The position numbers and the translations under genes are program-made. This document shows positions 26,248 to 34,524 of a stretch of DNA of 64,000 nt, one piece after another (the stretch's first letter is position 1; each line of letters opens with the position of its first letter). This stretch comes from JAFEDN01 sp963697455. Lineage in GTDB: Bacteria; Pseudomonadota; Gammaproteobacteria; Coxiellales; Coxiellaceae. The notes under the pieces are model-generated. The model made no database searches. It saw only the letters and a list, made by a program, of their open reading frames with translations, and was not told the origin of the DNA. Location of the stretch: assembly GCA_963697455.1 (NCBI GenBank), contig CAVOOI010000004.1:8648-72647 (forward strand). The letters are read 5' to 3'.

Positions 26248-26327
26248 ATAAATGCAATCATATCATAAACTTGATTGTATAAAAAGTTGAGGCTTCGTAA
26301 CTCCATCGCATAAAGGATAAATTAACC

Positions 26328-27062
26328 ATGACAAATATTCGCCCCAGCGGGCGCGCCGCTGATGAACTGAGGCCGATTTCCTTCACCCGCCATTTCACCC
26401 CCTACGCCGAAGGTTCGGTGCTAACTTGTTTTGGCCAAACCAAGGTGTTGTGCAATGCTAGTATTTCCGATAATTTACCACGATTTTTACGCGACAGCGG
26501 CCAAGGCTGGATTACCGCTGAATATGGGATGTTGCCACGCGCAACTCATGATCGGATTGAAAGAGAGGCGGTACGCGGCAAACAACAAGGGCGCACTATA
26601 GAAATTCAGCGTCTAATCGGCCGGTCTTTACGTGCCGCAGTAGACCTTAAAGCATTGGGGCCCTTTGCCATCACTATTGATTGCGACGTTCTTCAAGCAG
26701 ACGGTGGCACGCGCACCGCGGCTATTAGCGGTGCTTGCGTAGCCTTAGCGGATGCACTGGAATCCCTAAAAACCGCCGGCAAATTGACTGTTAATCCGCT
26801 GAAATATTTGGTTGCTGCAACTTCTGTCGGTATTTATCAGCAAACACCCATCCTAGATTTAGAATATGCCGAAGATTCAAAAGCGCATACTGATATGAAT
26901 GTAGTGATGACGAGTAACGGTACATTTATCGAACTTCAAGGCACTGCTGAAGGAGAAGCCTTTACTGAGGAAGAGCTGCATACATTACTGGGTTTGGCAA
27001 AAAAAGGGATTAATCAAATTATGAGCGCCCAAAGATCTGTATTGGGTTTAATTCCGGCCTAA
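26328..27062 (+). CDS. rph: Ribonuclease PH
   Basis: 244 residues. RPSGRAADELRPISFTRHF, GWITAEYGMLPRATH and IDCDVLQADGGTRTAAISG are the family signature. It trims tRNA 3' ends phosphorolytically. A terminator hairpin follows immediately. Confidence 0.97.
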   Translation: MTNIRPSGRAADELRPISFTRHFTPYAEGSVLTCFGQTKVLCNASISDNLPRFLRDSGQGWITAEYGMLPRATHDRIEREAVRGKQQGRTIEIQRLIGRSLRAAVDLKALGPFAITIDCDVLQADGGTRTAAISGACVALADALESLKTAGKLTVNPLKYLVAATSVGIYQQTPILDLEYAEDSKAHTDMNVVMTSNGTFIELQGTAEGEAFTEEELHTLLGLAKKGINQIMSAQRSVLGLIPA

Positions 27063-27065
27063 ATA

Positions 27066-27102
27066 AAATACCCCAGGCAAGCCTAGGGTATTTTTCTTTA
27101 TT
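27066..27102. terminator. Bidirectional terminator between rph and the Gly/Tyr-rich gene
   Basis: ATACCCCAGGC-AA-GCCTAGGGTAT, with one mismatch, followed by TTTTTCTTT on the plus strand and by TTTTATTT on the minus strand. It serves two convergent genes. Confidence 0.8.
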
Positions 27103-27111
27103 AGATTTTGC

Positions 27112-27669
27112 TCAATGATGCCAACCCCCTCCTCCATGTGGGCCACCACCGCCACCGCCATGCATTCCTCCCATGCCCTGGGGTGCTCCACCCATGTTAC
27201 CTCCCGTACCGTGGGGTGCTCCACCCATACTGCCTCCCATTCCGTGAGACGCTCCCATACCACCCTGAGGCGGGCCTCCCGGATTTCCATGAGATGGAGG
27301 CGGTGCACCCATTCCGCCACCTTGCGGATGTGAATAGTAGCCGCCGTGGGGATAGTAGTATCCCTGGTTGCTGTAGTAATAATTATTATTATTATAATTG
27401 TAGTAATTTCTGTGATAGTAATAAGGATAGCCATAATAACCGTAATACCCATAACCGTATCCATAGCCATAAGGGTAGTAAGAGTTATAATATGTGTGTA
27501 TGCGCCAACACTGAGCGTAACGTCCGTAATACGATACTACGGTGCGGCATTTAAAGCACTGATAATAAGGACTCCGTACACAGTACTTATAATACCCACC
27601 AACATATGCCAGTGCGGGCATACTAAAAGCGGCGGTTATCCCTAAAGCTATTAATAATTTCATTTTCAT
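27112..27669 (-). CDS. Secreted Tyr/Gly/His-rich low-complexity protein
   Basis: 185 residues. Signal peptide MKMKLLIALGITAAFSMPALA, cleaved near residue 21. The mature N-terminus has four Cys (CVRSPYYQCFKCRTV) that may form disulfides. It then turns into a Tyr-rich block (YGYGYGYGYYGYYGYPYYY) and a Gly/Met/His-rich tail with imperfect MGGAPHGTGG-type repeats ending in GGWHH. The tail could bind metal. I do not know the function; a cell-surface or metal-buffering protein is possible. Several long ORFs in other frames here are produced by the repeats. Confidence 0.7.
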   Translation of the reverse strand: MKMKLLIALGITAAFSMPALAYVGGYYKYCVRSPYYQCFKCRTVVSYYGRYAQCWRIHTYYNSYYPYGYGYGYGYYGYYGYPYYYHRNYYNYNNNNYYYSNQGYYYPHGGYYSHPQGGGMGAPPPSHGNPGGPPQGGMGASHGMGGSMGGAPHGTGGNMGGAPQGMGGMHGGGGGGPHGGGGWHH

Positions 27670-27870
27670 AATTTACCCCCTTGCCGTCAAGGAATATTTA
27701 CCTCTATACGTATAATTCTAGTACATTTAGTACATTTTATTTAATTATGGAAATTTCTCAGATAAACTAGGGGTTTTGTCTTACAAAATTGCTATAAATA
27801 CATCCACTTAGATGGAAAATGCGAATTTGTTCGCGCGGAGCGAAATCTAACAGAGAAAATACCTCGGGCG

Positions 27871-28867
27871 TCAGCCCGGGATATTTACGGCGACTTTACC
27901 TTTAGCCTTACCAGATTCTAACAGCGCGTGAGCTTCTGCTAATGTGGCTAGGTTAAATTGGCGGGGGTCGATAAGCGGCTTTAACTTTTTTTGATCCGCT
28001 ATTTCGGCTAAATTTGCTAAAATTTGACCATGTTGCTCGCGGCGTTCATTGGTTAACAGAGGTAACAGCATAAAAACTACGTGGAGACTAAGCCCTTTAT
28101 TATGCATAGGCGTTAAATCATGGGTAGATCGGGCTGCAGTAGTAACCACTATGCCATTGCGGGCGGCGGCAACGAATGAACGATCTAAATTGGGCCCGCC
28201 TACGGTATCAAATACTAAGTCAAAACCACGGCCATTGGTTAGTCTCTGGATATATTGTTCCGGAGTCTCGGTTTTGGCATTAATCACTTCATCAGCGCCT
28301 AATGAGCGCGCCAGTGCAAAATCAGCGTCATCTAATACAGTGGCCGTCACCTGCGCACCTTTCCATTTAGCGAGCTGCACTGCAATATGGCCTACACCTC
28401 CTACACCGCCATGAATTAACACTTGTTGGTTTTTTGATAACTGTGCTTTGGTGAATAGCGCTTCCCAGGCGGTAATGCTGACTAATGGTAAAACAGCCGC
28501 TTCTAACATGGAGAGGGATTGCGGTTTTTTGGCGAGCAAACGCGCATCGGCAAGCATCCACTCGGCTAAAGCGCCTCCAGAATTTTTCAACCCGCCTGCA
28601 CAGCCATACACTTCATCACCAGCCTGAAAATTGCTGACATCTGCAGCAACCGCTTCGATTACACCAGCTACATCGCCGTGTAAAATTGCTGGAAAATCCG
28701 GCGATATAGCAGGCGCCGCTCGCTTCTAATTTTACAATCAATTTGATTGACGCTGGTGTGAGTTAAACTTTTATTAACACATGACCTGGTTTAAGAACCG
28801 GCTTGGGGATAGTTGTTAACTTAAAAACTTCAGGGCCGCCAAATTGATCAATGACTTGTGCTTTCAT
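27871..28867 (-). pseudogene. Zinc-free MDR-family quinone oxidoreductase, frameshifted
   Basis: The ATG at 28867 gives MKAQVIDQFGGPEVFKL..KPVLKPGHVLIKV and then a stop. The frame changes near 28764 (TSVNQIDCKIRS) and again near 28715 (APAISPDFPAILHGDVAGVI), after which it is open to 27871 with VLIHGGVGGVGHIAVQLAKW (NADPH-binding) and a GKAKGKVAVNI end. The sum is a complete medium-chain dehydrogenase/reductase of the NADPH:quinone reductase type. Two indels in the substrate domain make it a pseudogene, unless they are sequence errors. Confidence 0.85.
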
Positions 28868-28950
28868 AAATTTTAATCTCCTGCTTAGTACCTCGTCATA
28901 ATATATAAGCCCGTGACCTTGCGCAATAAATTATGATACCTTATAAAAAT

Positions 28951-29715
28951 ATGAAAATTATTACTCTTAATGCTAATGGCATCCGTTCAGCGGCGAAGAA
29001 AGGATTTTTCACCTGGTTAAATCTGCAAGACGCCGATATAGTTTGCGTTCAAGAAACCAAAACTCAAGAAAAAGTACTGGGCGACGAAATATTTCGTCCG
29101 AGCGGTTATCATTGTTATTACTTTGATGCGATTAAACCGGGCTACAGCGGCGTAGGTATTTTTTGCCGTCAAAAACCTGATAAAATCACCAGCGGTTTAG
29201 GTTGGCCAATCGCGGATCAAGAAGGTCGCTATATCCAAGCAGATTTTCCTGAATTCAGTATCGCTTCTTTGTATATGCCTTCAGGCACCAGCGGCGAAGT
29301 CCGGCAAAAAATTAAATTTGATTTTATGGAACATTTTCTGCCAATTCTACAACACATTATTCAATCAAAAAAACCATTTATTATTTGCGGGGATTGGAAT
29401 ATCGCGCACAAGCAAATTGATTTAAAAAATTGGCGCGGCAATCAAAAAAATTCTGGCTTTTTACCGGAAGAACGAGCCTGGATAGATAATTTACTAGAGA
29501 AAGTAGGATTCGTAGATGCGTTTCGGATCATTAACCAGGAGGCTGATCAATATACCTGGTGGTCGCATCGCGGCCAAGCTTGGGCAAAAAATGTCGGTTG
29601 GCGCATCGATTATCAAATGGTCACGCCACACTTTAAAGATAGAATAAAATCAGCCTCTATCTACAAAGACCAGCGCTTCTCAGATCACGCCCCATTAATA
29701 ATAGATTACGCTTAA
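28951..29715 (+). CDS. xth: Exodeoxyribonuclease III
   Basis: 254 residues from ATG 28951 (MKIITLNANGIRSAA); a longer start at 28933 is less typical. Motifs: CVQETKTQE, YSGVGIF, CGDWNIAHK, WWSHRG..A and SDHAPLIIDY hold the metal-binding Glu, the catalytic Asp/Asn and His. It is an AP endonuclease and 3'-5' exonuclease in base excision repair. It converges on algC with a 4-bp overlap. Confidence 0.95.
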   Translation: MKIITLNANGIRSAAKKGFFTWLNLQDADIVCVQETKTQEKVLGDEIFRPSGYHCYYFDAIKPGYSGVGIFCRQKPDKITSGLGWPIADQEGRYIQADFPEFSIASLYMPSGTSGEVRQKIKFDFMEHFLPILQHIIQSKKPFIICGDWNIAHKQIDLKNWRGNQKNSGFLPEERAWIDNLLEKVGFVDAFRIINQEADQYTWWSHRGQAWAKNVGWRIDYQMVTPHFKDRIKSASIYKDQRFSDHAPLIIDYA

Positions 29716-31175
29716 AAGGGCAATACTAAATTACTATCCAGCATTAACAGCTGTTTCCGGAATAATGCTTTGATTTTTTCTAAATTAGCCTGATTATCTG
29801 CTTCAAAACGCATAGTCAGATAAGACGAGGTATTAGACGGGCGAACCAAGCCCCAGCCAAATGAGAAATCAACTCGTAACCCATCTATAGTCACTTTTTG
29901 AGCTTCAGGGCCAAAATCTGCTTCATTTAATAAACGGGCCATAAAACCGGCTTTTTTGTTTTCATCCATAGCTAATTTTAGTTCCGGTGTATTGATACTG
30001 TTGGGTAAAGCAGCAAATACCGCCGCAGCAGATTGATGGCCTTGCGCTAAAATTTGCAATAAACGTACGCCAACATATAAACCGTCATCAAAACCAAACC
30101 AGTCATCCTTAAAGAATATATGTCCGCTCATTTCACCGCCCAATATCGCGCCTATTTCTAACATCTTATTTTTTATAATTGAATGCCCGGTGCGCCACAT
30201 CAATGGCTTACCACCGGATTGTTCGATGACCATGGGTAAAAAGCGCGAACATTTAACGTCAAAAATAATGGTAGAGCCGGGATTAGTAGCCAGTACATTT
30301 TGTGCAAACAACATGAGCTGACGATCAGGCCAAATAATTTCGCCTTCGTTAGTTACAATGCCTAATCGATCGCCATCACCATCAAACGCCAACCCTAAAT
30401 CTGCTTTTTCCAGGAGTACTTTTTCAATCAACGCCGATAAATTTTCTGGCACTAAAGGATCCGGATGATGATTCGGGAAACGACCGTCTAAATCGCAAAA
30501 TAACTCAATTACTTCGCAACCCAGGGCGCGATACAATGCCGGCGCTACTAAACCAGGGACGCCATTGCCGCAATCGACCACAATTTTCAACGGCCGCTGC
30601 AAACGAACACGTTCCTGGATGTAACGAATATAATCTTCAATCACGCACGCCATAGTACTTTGCTGACCGGCGCCGCTGACAAAGCGATGCTCGACGATGC
30701 GCTGATAAAGTGCGGCAATATCGGCGGTGGTTAAAGTTTTGCCCTGAAGGACAATTTTAAAACCGTTATGATCGCCAGGATTATGGCTGGCGGTGATCAT
30801 TATTCCTGCAGAGATACCAAAACGGTAAGTCGCATAATAAACTAATGGTGTAGGTACTATGCCAATATCCACGATGCTAAGCCCGCTGGCCAGTAAACCC
30901 GCGCACAAGGCCGGATGGAGTAAGGGGCCAGATAACCGGCCATCCCGCCCGACGATGATCGTTTGTTCACCGCGCTCCGCGGCCTCCGCCCCCACGCCCA
31001 GACCAATGGCATACGCCAAATCCGGGGTTAAATTGTCGGGATCAACCACTCCACGAATATCATAGGCACGAAAAATATCAGCAGGGATTGTTTGCGGAAT
31101 TTGATAACTGACTGGCTTAAGTTTTTCCTGAGCTGCCAAATCCGCCTTCTCCCCGATCACTTTGTTTAAATTCAT
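29712..31175 (-). CDS. algC: Phosphomannomutase/phosphoglucomutase
   Basis: 487 residues. FRAYDIRG near residue 36, the phosphoserine loop ITASHNPGDHNGFK, the metal loop AFDGDGDRLG and GGEMSGHIFF are all present. It interconverts hexose 6- and 1-phosphates for LPS and exopolysaccharide precursors. The start overlaps dut by 59 bp; no later Met is suitable, so the first 25 or so residues may be longer than in the mature protein. The dut-algC arrangement is common in gammaproteobacteria. Confidence 0.94.
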   Translation of the reverse strand: MNLNKVIGEKADLAAQEKLKPVSYQIPQTIPADIFRAYDIRGVVDPDNLTPDLAYAIGLGVGAEAAERGEQTIIVGRDGRLSGPLLHPALCAGLLASGLSIVDIGIVPTPLVYYATYRFGISAGIMITASHNPGDHNGFKIVLQGKTLTTADIAALYQRIVEHRFVSGAGQQSTMACVIEDYIRYIQERVRLQRPLKIVVDCGNGVPGLVAPALYRALGCEVIELFCDLDGRFPNHHPDPLVPENLSALIEKVLLEKADLGLAFDGDGDRLGIVTNEGEIIWPDRQLMLFAQNVLATNPGSTIIFDVKCSRFLPMVIEQSGGKPLMWRTGHSIIKNKMLEIGAILGGEMSGHIFFKDDWFGFDDGLYVGVRLLQILAQGHQSAAAVFAALPNSINTPELKLAMDENKKAGFMARLLNEADFGPEAQKVTIDGLRVDFSFGWGLVRPSNTSSYLTMRFEADNQANLEKIKALFRKQLLMLDSNLVLPF

Positions 31176-31578
31176 CTACCACCTCAAAATGCGCTCTTAA
31201 AATAGGAACAATGACTAATTGAGCGATCCGTTCTCCAGGTTCAACGGTATATATTTTAGATCCGCGATTCCAAACTGAAATCATCAACGGACCTTGATAA
31301 TCCGCGTCGATCAACCCAATCAAATTACCCAATACAATTCCATGCTGATGACCTAAACCCGATCGAGGTAAAATAACCGCTGCTGAGTGCGGATCGGCTA
31401 TATGGATCGCTAAACCAGTAGAAATCAGTTCGGTATGACCGGGACGGAGATCTAAAGGCTGGTCGAGACAGGCGCGCAGATCTAAACCTGCCGAGCCTGC
31501 AGTTGCGTATTGAGGCAAAGGAATTGTCTTTCCAAGTCGCGCATCTAAAATTTTTAACTCAATTTTATGTATACTCAT
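31117..31578 (-). CDS. dut: dUTP diphosphatase
   Basis: 153 residues. The five trimeric dUTPase motifs are visible: AGLDLRA, PRSGLGHQHG, IDADYQGPL, GERIAQLV and GGFGSSG. It hydrolyses dUTP to dUMP and keeps uracil out of DNA. Ends overlap the start of algC. Confidence 0.97.
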   Translation of the reverse strand: MSIHKIELKILDARLGKTIPLPQYATAGSAGLDLRACLDQPLDLRPGHTELISTGLAIHIADPHSAAVILPRSGLGHQHGIVLGNLIGLIDADYQGPLMISVWNRGSKIYTVEPGERIAQLVIVPILRAHFEVVDEFKQSDRGEGGFGSSGKT

Positions 31579-31681
31579 TGTAACCTCCTGGTAAAGATAT
31601 CATAAAAACCACATTACGGAAATCGGCACAAGCAAAATTACAGTATTCACTAGGCTTAATTCCTCAATTAGAATTGATATT

Positions 31682-32356
31682 ATGTCAATTCATCAATGGC
31701 CGGCCAGCGAACGCCCACGGGAACGGCTTATTCAACAAGGCGCTAAAGTCCTCTCAGACGCCGAGCTGTTGGCCATTTTAATCCGTCATGGCGGAAAAGG
31801 CCAAAGCGCTGTCGATGTGGCGCGCGAACTACTGCAGCAATTTAATGGGCTGCGCGGCATTTTAACCGCTAGCTGTTCGGCTTTTTGCGCTGAACCCAGC
31901 TTGGGGTTAGCAAAATACTGCCAACTGCAAGCCGCCAGCGAGCTGGGGCGGCGTTGTCTGCGTGAAACCATGCACCAGCGCACAGCTATTCGCCACAGCA
32001 AAGATGCCGAAGAGTATATTATCGCTAGTCTGCGGGATTACCAACAAGAAGTTTTTACAGCTTTATTTTTAGACAACAAGTATCGAGTCATCCAATTTGA
32101 TTACTTGTTTTACGGCACCATCAATAACGCTAGCGTTTACCCGCGGGAAGTCGTCAAACGCGCGTTATTCCATAATGCAGCAGCCCTGATAGTCGCCCAT
32201 AACCATCCCTCCGGGATAACTGAGCCGAGTGAAAGCGACAAAGAGATCACTCAACGGCTTAAAAATTCCCTGGCGTTAGTCGATGTTAAGCTTCTCGATC
32301 ACCTTATCGTTGGTGATATTCAAGCTTTTTCCTTCGCGGAACATGGCCTTCTATAA
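31682..32356 (+). CDS. radC: RadC family JAMM-domain protein
   Basis: 224 residues. MSIHQWPASERPRERL followed by a helix-hairpin-helix region, then the JAMM metal site H-x-H-x10-D (HNHPSGITEPSESD) near residue 175. The biochemical role of RadC is unsettled. It is divergent from dut and upstream of rpmB-rpmG, the usual order. Confidence 0.95.
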   Translation: MSIHQWPASERPRERLIQQGAKVLSDAELLAILIRHGGKGQSAVDVARELLQQFNGLRGILTASCSAFCAEPSLGLAKYCQLQAASELGRRCLRETMHQRTAIRHSKDAEEYIIASLRDYQQEVFTALFLDNKYRVIQFDYLFYGTINNASVYPREVVKRALFHNAAALIVAHNHPSGITEPSESDKEITQRLKNSLALVDVKLLDHLIVGDIQAFSFAEHGLL

Positions 32357-32392
32357 GCCGCGCTGTAGCTCTTGCAATATTTTAGGAATTAT

Positions 32393-32421
32393 TTGCCTTG
32401 TGCATAAAATTTTGGTATAAA
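32393..32421 (+). promoter_or_regulatory. Promoter of rpmB-rpmG
   Basis: TTGCCT at 32393-32398 and TATAAA at 32416-32421, 17-bp spacer, about 60 bp before the rpmB start. Confidence 0.6.
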
Positions 32422-32481
32422 GATCAACTCGCAGCAATTCACAGGGTTTAAACCTAATTTTAAGTTTTCGGAGCGATCGAA

Positions 32482-32715
32482 ATGAGTAAGGTATGCAAAT
32501 TGATGAAGAAACGTCCGCAAGTCGGTTTTAACGTTTCTCATGCCAATAACAAAACTAAACGCCGCTTTTTGCCTAATTTACAAAAACGCCGTTTATGGGT
32601 GCCCAGCCTAAAGCGCCATGTTACTTTAACAATCTCTATGCGCGGGCTAAAGCTGATTGATAAAATCGGCATTGAAGCGGCTCTCGCAAGAATCCAAAAA
32701 AATATAGAAGCATAG
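32482..32715 (+). CDS. rpmB: 50S ribosomal protein L28
   Basis: 77 residues. MSKVCKLMKKRPQVGFNVSHANNKTKRRF..NLQKRR is the family start, with KRHVTLTIS and the GLKLIDKIG end. It is followed by rpmG after 12 bp. Confidence 0.97.
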   Translation: MSKVCKLMKKRPQVGFNVSHANNKTKRRFLPNLQKRRLWVPSLKRHVTLTISMRGLKLIDKIGIEAALARIQKNIEA

Positions 32716-32727
32716 GGGTAAGCGCGC

Positions 32728-32940
32728 ATGGCAAGCAACGTTCGTGAAAAAATACTGCTCGAATCAACTGGCACCGATAAAAAAGGCAAGCCTACCCGGT
32801 ATAATTACACTAAGTATAAAAACAAACGTAATACCACCGAGAAGCTTGAACTCAAGAAATACGATCCACGAGCCTGGAACGCCGCCACCGGAAAATACGG
32901 CAAACATGTCGTTTTCAAGGAAAAGAAACTGCCTAAATAA
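32728..32940 (+). CDS. rpmG: 50S ribosomal protein L33 with an internal insertion
   Basis: 70 residues against the usual 50-56. REKILLESTG, NYTKYKNKRNTTEKLELKKYDP and KHVVFKEKKL are all L33. A stretch of about 12 residues (RAWNAATGKYG) lies between KKYDP and KHVVFKE, where most L33 proteins have two or three. An N-terminal MASNV extension adds the rest. It is a Cys-free type L33. Reading frame and context are sound. Confidence 0.93.
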   Translation: MASNVREKILLESTGTDKKGKPTRYNYTKYKNKRNTTEKLELKKYDPRAWNAATGKYGKHVVFKEKKLPK

Positions 32941-32966
32941 TAGGGCATCCACCAGGTGAGTTCACC

Positions 32967-33784
32967 ATGCCTGAGTTACCTGAAGTAGAAACTGTTCTTC
33001 GTGGAATCTCTCCTACCCTCACCCGGCAAAAAATTCTGCGCGTGACCATTCGTAATCATCAGTTGCGCTGGCCTATTCCAGCATTTTTACCTGAAAAATT
33101 AATTCATAGCACTATTCTTGATATTCAGCGCCGGGGCAAATATTTATTATTCTCTACTCCCCGAGGCACTCTAATCTTGCATCTAGGGATGAGCGGCAGA
33201 GTCCATTTATTGAAGCCTGCAACTCCAGCTAACCGGCACGATCATGTCGATATCAGCTTTGCTAACCAATGGACGCTTCGTTACACCGACCCACGCCGGT
33301 TTGGCTGTTTACTGTGGACTGAAGATCCGCCGCAACAGCACCCATTACTGGCGCATCTTGGGCCTGAGCCTTTGACCAATCAATTTACCGGCAGCTATTT
33401 ATTCACTCAAGCACACGGGCGCAAAATACCTGTTAAATCGTTGATAATGGATAGCCGCGTAGTCGTGGGCATCGGTAATATTTATGCTAACGAAGCCCTT
33501 TTCCTCGCAAACATTTCTCCACTCACCCAGCGCAAGAGATTAGCAAAATCCGTTATCAGGGTTTGGTGAAAGCGTGTAAACAAATCCTAAAGCAAGCCAT
33601 TAAAGCAGGCGGGACAACTTTAAACGATTTCCAAAATGCCCAAGGCAAACCAGGCTATTTCAGCCAGAAACTAGCGGTTTATGGACGGGAAAACCAGCCT
33701 TGTCAGCAATGTAATACCATTTTAGAGAAAACAACTATTAATCAAAGAGCCACCGTTTATTGCCCTGACTGCCAACCAAAGTAA
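32967..33784 (+). pseudogene. mutM: Formamidopyrimidine-DNA glycosylase, one frameshift
   Basis: The first frame (32967-33569) starts MPELPEVETVLRGI with the catalytic Pro2/Glu3 and runs to residue about 187. Near 33526-33529 a CCC run lacks one base: the second frame carries on with AQEISKIRYQGLVKAC and reaches the zinc finger (CQQCN...CPDCQ) and stop at 33784. The combined protein would be full length (about 272 aa). It removes 8-oxoguanine and Fapy bases. The frameshift removes the helix-two-turn-helix and zinc finger, so the gene is dead unless the missing C is a sequencing error. Confidence 0.92.
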
Positions 33785-33887
33785 CTTCCGGCAAACCGCG
33801 GGCGTCAGCCCAATGCCATTGGGTAATGGTAACCGTCCACGGGATGGTTCATTACCTTAGCGTAAAACAGAATTTTGTGAACTAGAG
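33785..33887. other. Intergenic hairpins
   Basis: Includes GGGCGTCAGCCC at about 33800, also found at 27864, and short palindromes around GGTAATGGTAACC. It could terminate the convergent mutM and 182-aa genes. Confidence 0.35.
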
Positions 33888-34436
33888 CTAACGGTAACTA
33901 GAAGAACTAGAAGAACTTAAAGTACTAGAAGCACTAGAAGAACTCGATAAAGTTATCATTCCAGAAGATGCAGTTAATTTGGATGGATTTTCTATGTGAG
34001 AAGTTATTTCCACGCTGGCTTTAACACATTGGAACCAAATGTCATCTTGAGTTGAATTTTTTATAAATGGTCTACAGTGTTGAACTAATTCTTGGCTTAA
34101 TTTTTTCAACCGCTCTAATTTAATCTCTTTTCCTGAAGTACTCACAGCATTTTGTACATTAAAAATTTTTTCTGTTGCGTCGATTTTCTCTGAATACTTT
34201 GGATCAGACATGGGAGTTTCTCTTAAGCGCGTGAAATTATTAGTTAATATACTTATTCTGTCCTTTAAAAAGTCATCGAGTACCGGTACCGGTGTTGTAA
34301 TTGCCCGTTCTTGCTCTGGAATAGCTTCTATTAACTTCAATTCTTCTTTTAATTTCTGTACCGCGAGCAAAGTTGTAACAAGTCGCAGAGCTCGTTCATT
34401 TGGCTCATCAGAGGTGTTATGAGGGGGCTTTGACAT
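33888..34436 (-). CDS. Orphan 182-aa protein with Ser-rich tail
   Basis: AAGGAGATAATT precedes ATG, so translation is well supported. The protein is helical for the first 150 residues, hydrophilic, without signal or membrane segment, and ends in a low-complexity tail (TLSSSSSASSTLSSSSSSSY). The same kind of Ser tract is in the 709-aa protein at 42845. No known family. Disorder and isolation make it a possible Dot/Icm substrate. This is inference. Confidence 0.6.
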   Translation of the reverse strand: MSKPPHNTSDEPNERALRLVTTLLAVQKLKEELKLIEAIPEQERAITTPVPVLDDFLKDRISILTNNFTRLRETPMSDPKYSEKIDATEKIFNVQNAVSTSGKEIKLERLKKLSQELVQHCRPFIKNSTQDDIWFQCVKASVEITSHIENPSKLTASSGMITLSSSSSASSTLSSSSSSSYR

Positions 34437-34524
34437 AATTATCTCCTTAATTAATCTAATTTAATAAAGTTATTGGTTATGAAGAGGAATTCTAAACTTC
34501 AAATGTTAAAATAGTCTTAAAACG

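Noticed and set aside
27108..27645. Plus-strand low-complexity ORFs
   Set aside because: They mirror the repetitive Gly/Tyr-rich gene on the minus strand and have no start signals.
28886..28943. Second copy of the 11654 MITE
   Set aside because: It shares the 14-mer TACCTCGTCATAAT and a 10-mer TGATACCTTA but the arms are not arranged as inverted repeats; too weak to call.
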